Shown: positions 37,313 through 43,719 of the stretch, piece by piece
Position numbering within the stretch: position 1 is the first letter of the stretch
How the letters are laid out: every line of letters starts with the position of its first letter
NCBI GenBank assembly: GCA_025057455.1
Contig: JANWWY010000009.1
Span: forward strand, 1 to 43,719
DNA: 43,719 nucleotides
Origin: Aquificaceae bacterium
Lineage (GTDB): Bacteria > Aquificota > Aquificia > Aquificales > Aquificaceae
Reading direction: 5' to 3'
Notes under the pieces: model-generated
The model's database searches: none
The model's input: only the letters and a program-made list of their open reading frames with translations
What the model was told of the DNA's origin: nothing
Translations under genes and position numbers: made by a program

Positions 37313-38764
37313 ATGTACATCCCTTTTGCCAGGAAGTATAGACCAAAAACCTTTTCCGAGGTGTTTGGACAGGACACCCCAGTCCGCGTGCTTAGGAACG
37401 CAGTAAGGTTAGAAAAGCTTTCTCATGCCTACCTCTTTGCAGGTCCCCGTGGGACAGGAAAGACCACCGTCGCAAGAATTCTGACTAAAGCCATAAATTG
37501 CCTTCAGCCCAAGGAGGGAGAACCCTGCGGTGTATGCGAAAACTGCCTTGCCATAGATAGAGGATACTTCCCAGACCTCATAGAGATAGATGCCGCTTCC
37601 AACAGGGGCATAGATGACATAAGGTCAATAAGGGATGCAGTCTCCTACGCACCCTTAAAGGGAAAGTACAAGGTATACATACTTGACGAAGCCCACATGC
37701 TTACTAAAGAAGCCTTCAACGCACTGCTGAAGACCCTTGAAGAACCTCCACCAAGAACCATATTTATCCTCTGCACAACAGAATACGAAAAAATAATGCC
37801 CACAATACTCTCAAGGTGCCAAAGACTCGTATTTTCCAAGATAAAGGAAGACCATATTGTGGAAAATCTCAAAAGGATATGCCAGAATGAAGGACTTAGC
37901 TGTGAGGAAAAAGCCCTCTACCTTTTGGCGAAGCTGAGCGACGGGGGTATGAGGGATGCGGTTTCACTGCTTGACCAGACAAGCACCTACGGAGAAGGAA
38001 AGGTAACCGTTCAGTTGGTGCAAGAGTTTCTTGGTATAGTGTCTCAGGAAAGGGTAAGGGAGTTTCTCCTCATGCTACTCAATTCACAAGTGGACGATGC
38101 CCTCAAGTTTATCACGGAGATTAGTCAAAAAGGCTATAACCTTTCAAGGTTCTTAGACCTTCTTGAAGAAGAGATAAGAGCAACATTGCTCTACAGAAGT
38201 CTAAAAGAGCCAGAGAGTGTTATAAGGGTAGAAGACTTCCACAGGAGTTTGGATAAAGTGCCCCTTAACGCACTCCTGTATCTGGAAAAGGTTGTAAACA
38301 TGGTAAGGTTAGATGCAAGAAGCAGAGACCTGCTTCGCGCCTTTGAGCTTGCCATCATAAAAACGCAGATAATAAAGGAAATAGTGCCATTAACAGAGCT
38401 CTATAAAATGGGTCTTTCTCAGAAGGTGAGTTCCGCTCAAGAGCAAAGGGAGGAAAATAGGGAAGACCCTATAAAGCTCCTTGAGAACAAAATTGAAACT
38501 TTGACGCTGGAAGCTCTAAAAAGGTCAAAATACGAAGTAAGCGAGAACAGGATAATCTTTTACATAAAGGAAGGGGACATATCCCCGGAAGATAGGAACA
38601 GGATTAAGGCAATAGACCCAAGAATAGAGTTTGTCATAGAGGAAAGTAAGGAAGAAGGCGGATTGCCACCCTTTGCGGAAAAGGTAAAGGACATATTCGG
38701 GGCTAAGATAATAAGTCATGAAAAAAGAGGTAAAGGCAAGGGTTCTTCTGGTAAGAGTTCCTAA
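37313..38764 (+). CDS. dnaX: DNA polymerase III subunit gamma/tau
   Basis: The 483-residue protein starts with YIPFARKYRPKTFSEVFGQD and carries Walker A FAGPRGTGKTTVARIL, a four-Cys zinc module (INCLQPKEGEPCGVCENC), Walker B YILDEAHMLTKEAFNALLKT and sensor region FILCTTEYEKIMPTILSRCQ. It is the clamp-loader motor of the replisome. The C-terminal region after about 370 is short, so it is nearer to a gamma-type or compact tau protein than to the long E. coli tau. I see no obvious programmed frameshift signal. The end overlaps the next gene by 47 bp. Confidence 0.97.
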   Translation: MYIPFARKYRPKTFSEVFGQDTPVRVLRNAVRLEKLSHAYLFAGPRGTGKTTVARILTKAINCLQPKEGEPCGVCENCLAIDRGYFPDLIEIDAASNRGIDDIRSIRDAVSYAPLKGKYKVYILDEAHMLTKEAFNALLKTLEEPPPRTIFILCTTEYEKIMPTILSRCQRLVFSKIKEDHIVENLKRICQNEGLSCEEKALYLLAKLSDGGMRDAVSLLDQTSTYGEGKVTVQLVQEFLGIVSQERVREFLLMLLNSQVDDALKFITEISQKGYNLSRFLDLLEEEIRATLLYRSLKEPESVIRVEDFHRSLDKVPLNALLYLEKVVNMVRLDARSRDLLRAFELAIIKTQIIKEIVPLTELYKMGLSQKVSSAQEQREENREDPIKLLENKIETLTLEALKRSKYEVSENRIIFYIKEGDISPEDRNRIKAIDPRIEFVIEESKEEGGLPPFAEKVKDIFGAKIISHEKRGKGKGSSGKSS

Positions 38765-38969
38765 AGAGAAGATAGGTATCTTTACCGCCCTTGTGGACGG
38801 CTCTGGTAGAAAGGCGGTGGTCAGAACCAAGGAAAAAAGCTCTGAGGAGGTCTACCTTATAGCAACGCCAGACACCTTTGGAGAACTCTTTCCTCTCTTA
38901 GAAAACATAAAAAAACACATGCCAGAGATTTGTATATTGGGTGAAGTGGAGAGTGTTGATGTTGGATAA
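38718..38969 (+). CDS. Small conserved protein, possibly DUF4911
   Basis: The 83-residue soluble protein has strand patterns ARVLLVRVPKEKIGIFTALV, KAVVRTKEK and EVYLIATPDTFGELFPLLEN, ending in ICILGEVESVD. The length and the RVPKEKIGIFTALVDG motif fit the small DUF4911 family as I remember it, but I cannot verify that. It starts inside dnaX (47-bp overlap) and ends inside the transporter gene. Its function is unknown; tight coupling to dnaX is the only hint. Confidence 0.7.
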   Translation: MKKEVKARVLLVRVPKEKIGIFTALVDGSGRKAVVRTKEKSSEEVYLIATPDTFGELFPLLENIKKHMPEICILGEVESVDVG

Positions 38970-40095
38970 AAACAGGGCTTACAGGTTCATTTTCCTCATG
39001 GGGCTTGTGAGCCTTCTGGCTGATTTTACTTACGAGGGTGCCAAAGGTATTATAGGTCCTTATCTTGCGCACTTGGGTGCCAGTGCACTGCTAATAAGCA
39101 TCATATCTGGACTTTCCGAGCTTGCAGGATACTGGACAAGGCTTTTTTCTGGGTTTGTGTCTGACAGGTTTAAAAGTTTCTGGGGCATTACTCTCTTGGG
39201 CTATGCCCTTAACCTTTTTTCCGTGCCGTTGCTGGGTTTTGTAAAGGGTTGGCAGTTGGCGGGTTTTTTGGTTTTTCTTGAGAGGTTTGGCAAAGGTTTG
39301 AGAACTCCCACGAGGGATGTTTTGCTCTCAAGGGCTACCGCTTTTGTGGGTCATGGTAAAGGCTTTGGCATTCACGAGTTTTTAGACCAAGTGGGGGCGG
39401 TTCTTGGTCCAATGTTTGTGGGCCTTATGCTTTTTATGGGTCTTGGTTATAAAACTGCCTTCCTTTCCCTTTTTGTCCCAGCCTCCTTGGCTCTTCTTTT
39501 GCTCTTTCTGGCAAGGAAACATTACGGATACATACCGGATAAAGATAAAGAGAGGATGCAAACCACAAATGTTAACAAAAACCTCTATTTTTATCTTTTT
39601 GCTTCTTGCCTTGTATCTTTTAGTTTTTTGCAGTTTCCTCTTGTAGGCTTTCATTTTTCACAGCACCAACACTTGGAAGAGTGGAAGGTGGCTTTGCTCT
39701 TTGCCTTAGCCATGGGTGTGGATGCTCTTTCCGCTCTAATCTTTGGTATCCTCTACGATAGAATCGGCTTTTTGGCTCTTTCTGTAGGTCTTATCTTTGG
39801 TATGCTTTCTCCTCTTTTTCTGTTTATGTTTGACCAGCCTATTTTGGCGATGGTGCTTTGGGGCATTAGCCTTGGCGTTCAAGAGTCTATTATGCGTTCT
39901 GGCGTAGCAAGGCTGTCTTCTGAAAGTTCAAGGGGAAGAGCTTACGGGCTTTTCCATTTCTTCTTTGGTCTTTCTGCCTTTTTGGGTGGTGTGCTTATGG
40001 GCATTCTGTATGAAACCTCCAAAGAAATTCTCGTTTTGTATTCCCTAGCTCTTCACCTTATAGCAATTGGTGTTATAACAAGGCTTAAGCTATGA
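38959..40095 (+). CDS. Major facilitator superfamily transporter
   Basis: The protein is 378 residues from ATG 38959, preferred because GGAG lies 7 bp upstream; GTG 38941 would add six residues. Twelve membrane helices are predicted, with the MFS motif A-like loop LFSGFVSDRFKSFWGI between helices 2 and 3 and FGILYDRIGFLAL in the second half. GKGLRTPTRDVLLSRAT and GKGFGIHEFLDQVGAVLGP are typical of a subfamily annotated only as MFS. The substrate is unknown. It overlaps the small upstream gene by 11 bp and nth by 4 bp (ATGA). Confidence 0.88.
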   Translation: MLDKNRAYRFIFLMGLVSLLADFTYEGAKGIIGPYLAHLGASALLISIISGLSELAGYWTRLFSGFVSDRFKSFWGITLLGYALNLFSVPLLGFVKGWQLAGFLVFLERFGKGLRTPTRDVLLSRATAFVGHGKGFGIHEFLDQVGAVLGPMFVGLMLFMGLGYKTAFLSLFVPASLALLLLFLARKHYGYIPDKDKERMQTTNVNKNLYFYLFASCLVSFSFLQFPLVGFHFSQHQHLEEWKVALLFALAMGVDALSALIFGILYDRIGFLALSVGLIFGMLSPLFLFMFDQPILAMVLWGISLGVQESIMRSGVARLSSESSRGRAYGLFHFFFGLSAFLGGVLMGILYETSKEILVLYSLALHLIAIGVITRLKL

Positions 40096-40754
40096 AAAGA
40101 GAAGACCTAAAACAAGTTCTACAGATAATGAGAGAAGAGTATCCCAAGTGGCATGCACCTATAGTAAAGCTCATAGCCCAAAAGAGAAGAGACCCTCTAA
40201 GTGCCCTACTGTGTGCCCTTCTTTCTACGAGGACTAAGGACGAAACTACAGCCCAAGTGTGCGAGAGGTTTTTGAAAAGGGTAAAATCACCTACGGATAT
40301 TCTACAGATGGAGCTTGAAGAGCTCCAAAAGCTCATATACCCCGTAGGCTTTTACAGGAGCAAGGCAAGACAGCTAAAAGAATTAGCAAGACAAATCGTG
40401 GAAGATTTTGGTGGTAACGTGCCAGATAGGCTGGAAGACCTACTAAAGCTAAAAGGTGTAGGTAGAAAGGTTGCCAACATAGTCCTTGCGGAAGGCTTTG
40501 GAAAGCCAGCCATAGCAGTAGATGTTCATGTCCATCGTATAAGCAACAGATGGGGTCTTGTTAGGACAAAAACACCACAAGAAACAGAGATGGCACTAAT
40601 GGAAGTCTTGCCCCCAGAGGAGTGGAGAGACTACAACCGCCTTCTCGTTGCCTTTGGTCAAACCATATGTAAGCCGGTAAAACCCAGATGTTGGGAATGC
40701 CCCATCAGAGATTGGTGTGATTACTATAATATTAAAACCTCAAAGAAGCTATAA
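40092..40754 (+). CDS. nth: Endonuclease III (DNA glycosylase/AP lyase)
   Basis: The 220-residue protein has the helix-hairpin-helix LLKLKGVGRKVANIVL with catalytic Lys126 and the catalytic Asp144 in AIAVDVHVHRIS. The C-terminal 4Fe-4S loop C-x6-C-x2-C-x5-C is complete (Cys193, 200, 203 and 209; CKPVKPRCWECPIRDWC). It removes oxidised pyrimidines in base excision repair. Its ATG overlaps the transporter stop (ATGA). The restriction gene begins 32 bp after its stop. Confidence 0.97.
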   Translation: MKREDLKQVLQIMREEYPKWHAPIVKLIAQKRRDPLSALLCALLSTRTKDETTAQVCERFLKRVKSPTDILQMELEELQKLIYPVGFYRSKARQLKELARQIVEDFGGNVPDRLEDLLKLKGVGRKVANIVLAEGFGKPAIAVDVHVHRISNRWGLVRTKTPQETEMALMEVLPPEEWRDYNRLLVAFGQTICKPVKPRCWECPIRDWCDYYNIKTSKKL

Positions 40755-40786
40755 TTCTGTACGCTACCAAAGATGAAGGAAGACTG

Positions 40787-41380
40787 TTGAAGTTTCTCAA
40801 CGGGCTTTCAAAACCCACGCTGATAGGCTTGTTAGTGGATTTGTTGACTATATACTTCAACGACAAAAACTCTTCAAAACTGAGAGAACTGGTTGCAGTA
40901 TATCTCGCAGGCTACGAGCCCTTACAGGAAAAATTAGGCTACAACGGATACAGACAGGTGGCTGATACTGGCAAGGTAGAATACTGCGAGGTAAAGCCTA
41001 AAAATACTCAAAAGAAAAAAGATAAACTAGATGGAGGTGGAAGCTTTAATGACTATACACCTGAAAGACTTGAAGAGGACATAAGAAACAACCCTACAGT
41101 CTTAGCTTGCGGTTACGTCAATGGCAAGCTGTTGTATATTATTGCCTTTACTTTTGAATGTATAAAGAGCAAGATGGAAAATCTATTAAAGAGGAGATTT
41201 GGTGAAGAAATGAGAAGGAGAAGGGGTGAATATTTACGCAGTGCATCTTTTAGCTTCAGGGATTACAGAGATTGTCGCACTCTGAAAGTAGTCTATGCAT
41301 ACGAAAACATAGAGGATTATAGAGAATACATAGCAAAAGACCTATACAAGTTCCTTGAAAAACACCTTTCACAATCATGA
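40787..41380 (+). CDS. Putative type II restriction endonuclease
   Basis: The 197-residue protein starts at TTG 40787, with AAGGA 6 bp upstream. The frame is also open upstream to the nth stop, so the true start is uncertain and the N-terminus may be shortened. A PD-(D/E)xK-like core is suggested by YRQVADTGKVEYCEVKPKN, with Glu68-Val-Lys70 and a preceding acid near Asp60, followed by a helical, basic region (LLKRRFGEEMRRRRGEYLR). It is followed, with an ATGA overlap, by a DNA methyltransferase gene, the usual restriction-modification layout. The recognition site is not predictable. Because the methyltransferase is broken, this nuclease is probably inactive or unexpressed, although its frame is intact. 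Confidence 0.65.
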   Translation: MKFLNGLSKPTLIGLLVDLLTIYFNDKNSSKLRELVAVYLAGYEPLQEKLGYNGYRQVADTGKVEYCEVKPKNTQKKKDKLDGGGSFNDYTPERLEEDIRNNPTVLACGYVNGKLLYIIAFTFECIKSKMENLLKRRFGEEMRRRRGEYLRSASFSFRDYRDCRTLKVVYAYENIEDYREYIAKDLYKFLEKHLSQS

Positions 41381-42194
41381 AAAGTTTAGATGAATTTCTC
41401 AACAGGGTAATATGCGGTGATGTCCTTGATGTTCTTTCAAAATTGCCATCTTCGTCCATTGACCTTGGAATAACTTCGCCCCCTACAACAAAAAGGAAAA
41501 GCACGGAGGCTGGCTCGTCCCTAAGGTTATCTACAAAGGTGTAAGCGATAGGATGGAAGAAGAAGACTACCAAAAGTGGCAAGTGGATGTGCTTGACGAG
41601 CTTTACAGAGTTATCAAGGAGGGAGGAAGCTTTTTCTACAACCACAGAGTAAGATACGAAAACGGTAGGATGATACACCCACTGGAGTGGCTCTCTAAGA
41701 GTAAATGGACTATATGGCAGGAGATAATATGGCACAGGAAAATAGCGGGCAACATAAGAGGCTGGAGATTTTGGCAAGTAGAGGAACGCATATACTGGCT
41801 TGTCAAGGGAAAACCCCAAGAGCTAAAACCTGAGCATGCAAAGTTAACTTCTGTGTGGGAAATAAGACCATAAAGTGGTCACAAAGACCACCCTGCGGTA
41901 TTTCCCATAGAGCTCCCAACCAGAATAATACATTCAATTCTTGAAGACAGACCAGGAGTAGTCATAGACCCCTTTTGTGGAACGGGGACTACCTTAGTTT
42001 CCGCTCTTCTTCTTGGAAAGCAGTACATAGGCATAGACATTTCTCAAGAGTATATAGAGTATGCTCAGAAAAGATTGCAAAATGCGGAAAAAGAAAAAGT
42101 AAGAGTCTTGCAAGAGCTTAGCTTGCACACTGTCCAGCTTACTTTTGAAGATAGAAAGAAAAAAGGCATGTGGAGCAAGAAAAGACAGATATAA
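41377..42194 (+). pseudogene. Beta-class DNA methyltransferase, disrupted
   Basis: From ATG 41377 the protein starts MKSLDEFLNRVICGDVLDVL and continues SSSIDLGITSPP, the SPPY-type catalytic motif IV. A base is missing in a run of five C (41479-41483), so the frame shifts exactly there. The next frame continues YNKKEKHGGWLVPKVIYKG and runs well to WEIRP. There a TAA (41871-41873) interrupts, and the same frame then goes on SGHKDHPAVFPIELP, GVVIDPFCGTGTTLVSALLLG (FxGxG motif I) to a stop at 42194. Motif IV before motif I places it in the beta class; SPPY favours N4-cytosine, but N6-adenine is possible. Two lesions argue for a pseudogene rather than one sequencing error. Confidence 0.88.
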
Positions 42195-42195
42195 T
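42190..42195 (+). promoter_or_regulatory. -10 box for gltX
   Basis: A perfect TATAAT, overlapping the methyltransferase stop, ends 7 bp before the gltX ATG. Transcription from it would start at or next to the ATG. No convincing -35 is seen. Confidence 0.4.
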
Positions 42196-42202
42196 ATAGA
42201 CA

Positions 42203-43612
42203 ATGGTTATTTCGCGCTTTGCCCCCAGTCCAACAGGATACTTACACTTAGGAAACGCAAGAACTGCAATATTTAGCTACCTTTTTGCAAGGCACTACGG
42301 AGGAAAGTTTATCCTAAGGATTGAAGATACAGACAGGGAAAGGTCCACAAAAGAGTTTGAAAACATGCTAATAGAAGACCTAAAGTGGTTAGGTTTAGAT
42401 TGGGATGAGTTTTACAGACAGTCCGAGAGGTTTGACATCTATAGAGAATACGCTCAGAGGCTTGTAGAGAGTGGTCACGCTTATCCATGTTTTTGCACTG
42501 TAGAAGAGCTCGAGGAGGAGAGGAAAAAGGCAGAGGAAAAGGGAGTGCCTTATAGATATTCTGGGAAGTGTAGAGTCTTGACGAGAGAGGAAGTGGAAAG
42601 CTTTAAAGAAGATGGGAAGCCTTATACCATACGCTTTAAAGTGCCAGAGGGAAGGGTCGTAGTCTTTGAAGACCTTATAAAAGGTCACATAGCCATAAAC
42701 GTTGACGATTTTGGGGACTTTGTCATAGTCAGGAGCGATGGCACACCTACCTATAACTTTGTTGTTGTCGTGGACGATGCCTTGATGGGTGTTACCCACG
42801 TGATTAGGGGAGAGGACCACATACCAAACACACCAAAGCAGATACTCATATACGAAGCTCTTAACTTCCAAGTGCCAAAGTTTGCACATCTGCCGGTTAT
42901 ACTCGGTGAAGACAGAAGCAAGCTTTCTAAGAGACATGGTGCGGTATCGGTAAGGAACTACAGAGAAGAAGGCTACATACCAGAGGCACTGTTTAATTAT
43001 CTGTGTTTACTTGGCTGGAGTCCACCGGAGGAAGGTAGAGAGATTCTTTCGAAGGAAGAGCTCATTAGCATATTCAGGCTGGAAGACATAAACTCATCAC
43101 CCGCAGTCTTCAACAAGGAAAAGCTAAGATGGATGAACGGAGTTTACATTAGAGAAGTTGTAAGCCTTGAGCGTCTTGTGGATGAGTTTATGCCCTTTCT
43201 TGAAAGTGCAGGCTACAAGGTGGACAGAGATTATGTGAAAAGAGTTTTGGAAAAGACCAGAGATTCCTTTGACACTCTAAAGGATGGAGTAGAAAGGCTA
43301 AAACCTTTCTTTGCGGAGGAAATTTCATATTCAGAAGAGGCTATTTCTGTCTTGGAGAATGAAACCTCAAGGGCTGTAATAGAGTCCTTTTTGCAAAAGG
43401 TTCAGGAGGTTGAGCTAAGCGGTGAGAAGGTAAAGGCAATAGCAAAAGAGATACAAAAGGAGCTTGGTTTAAAGGCAAAAGATGTATGGCACGCACTCAG
43501 AGCTGTGCTGACTGGTGAGTTAGAAGGCGTAGGTGTGGACATACTGTGCGATGTGCTTCCAAAGGAAATAGTTATCAAGCGTATGTTAAAAGCTCTTCAA
43601 TTTATGGGCTAG
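42203..43612 (+). CDS. gltX: Glutamyl-tRNA synthetase
   Basis: The 469-residue class I synthetase has the HIGH-type motif in FAPSPTGYLHLGNARTAIF (about 6-24), the acceptor-binding segment YNFVVVVDDALMGVTHVIRGEDHIPNT and the KMSKS-type KLSKR (240-244). An alpha-helical C-terminal anticodon-binding part ends RMLKALQFMG. It charges tRNA-Glu and, in many bacteria, also tRNA-Gln for later transamidation. Start ATG 42203 lies 8 bp after the methyltransferase remnant, with no ribosome site. Confidence 0.97.
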   Translation: MVISRFAPSPTGYLHLGNARTAIFSYLFARHYGGKFILRIEDTDRERSTKEFENMLIEDLKWLGLDWDEFYRQSERFDIYREYAQRLVESGHAYPCFCTVEELEEERKKAEEKGVPYRYSGKCRVLTREEVESFKEDGKPYTIRFKVPEGRVVVFEDLIKGHIAINVDDFGDFVIVRSDGTPTYNFVVVVDDALMGVTHVIRGEDHIPNTPKQILIYEALNFQVPKFAHLPVILGEDRSKLSKRHGAVSVRNYREEGYIPEALFNYLCLLGWSPPEEGREILSKEELISIFRLEDINSSPAVFNKEKLRWMNGVYIREVVSLERLVDEFMPFLESAGYKVDRDYVKRVLEKTRDSFDTLKDGVERLKPFFAEEISYSEEAISVLENETSRAVIESFLQKVQEVELSGEKVKAIAKEIQKELGLKAKDVWHALRAVLTGELEGVGVDILCDVLPKEIVIKRMLKALQFMG

Positions 43613-43643
43613 TGAATTTGTATATTTTACCAACGTAGCTTAT

Positions 43644-43719
43644 TTAGACTTTGTACAAGAGCTGACGGATTTCTCTTATGTCTTGCTCTATTCTGTCAAG
43701 TCTTTTGTCCACATCTTGT
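43644..43719 (-). CDS. C-terminal end of a coiled-coil protein (partial)
   Basis: Reading the minus strand in from the right edge, the frame gives QDVDKRLDRIEQDIREIRQL followed by LYKV and a TAA stop. The heptad-like spacing of Ile/Leu and the charged residues suggest a short coiled coil. The gene continues beyond the window, so its family cannot be named. It converges on gltX with a 31-bp gap. Confidence 0.6.
   Translation of the reverse strand, partial: QDVDKRLDRIEQDIREIRQLLYKV

Noticed and set aside
38400-38764. Programmed frameshift in dnaX
   Set aside because: The A-rich runs near the end lack a clear slippery heptamer with a downstream stem, and the frame ends normally.
41256-41819. 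187-residue minus-strand ORF opposite the methyltransferase
   Set aside because: It is a shadow of the methyltransferase frame, which shows clear family motifs; the antisense translation has no recognisable domain.
42395-42937. 180-residue minus-strand ORF opposite gltX
   Set aside because: gltX motifs on the plus strand are decisive, and the antisense peptide has no family features.

Overview
The window looks like chromosomal DNA of a thermophilic Gram-negative bacterium, most likely an Aquificaceae member of the Hydrogenobacter/Thermocrinis type. This is an inference from the tight packing (many 4-50 bp gene overlaps), the Lys/Glu-rich and Gln-poor proteins, the moderate A+T richness, and outer-membrane genes (lpxK, a TonB receptor, a Pel export porin). 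No rRNA or other decisive marker is present, so the genus is not certain.

Layout. 1-2.8 kb: a strong sigma70-type promoter drives a periplasmic DsrE-like protein and a TonB-dependent receptor that carries the CxxxM and HxM copper-ligand motifs of OprC/NosA. 2.9-8.8 kb: a LytTR response regulator converges on a minus-strand run consisting of a carotenoid-desaturase-like flavoenzyme, a LytS-type kinase, a 33-residue membrane peptide, a flavin reductase, DUF454 and DUF2269 membrane proteins and a photolyase. 8.9-18.6 kb: housekeeping genes purD, trpG/pabA, a flippase-like membrane protein, lpxK, tRNA-Lys(CUU), glgB, a second DsrE-like protein, trpF, a thioesterase, htpX, phoH and ybeY.

19.0-31.2 kb is the most distinctive part: a complete Pel exopolysaccharide locus. 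pelE-pelF-pelG-pelA-pelB1-pelB2 lie on the plus strand and converge on pelC-pelD on the minus strand. PelE, PelF, PelG and PelD would form the c-di-GMP-controlled inner-membrane synthase. PelA would trim and deacetylate the polymer in the periplasm. PelB and PelC would export it. PelB is divided into an inner-membrane-anchored TPR protein and a separately secreted TPR/beta-barrel protein, with the genes joined by an ATGA overlap. PelD keeps an RxxD c-di-GMP site.

31.3-43.7 kb: smc, clpC, dnaX, a small DUF4911-like protein, an MFS transporter, nth, a type II restriction gene followed by a visibly broken DNA methyltransferase, gltX, and the C-terminal end of a minus-strand coiled-coil protein at the edge.

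The best second-look items are the split PelB, the copper-type TonB receptor paired with a CPHC DsrE protein, the tRNA-Lys gene overlapping both lpxK and glgB, the degenerate restriction-modification pair, and the small membrane ORF overlapping the flavin reductase.
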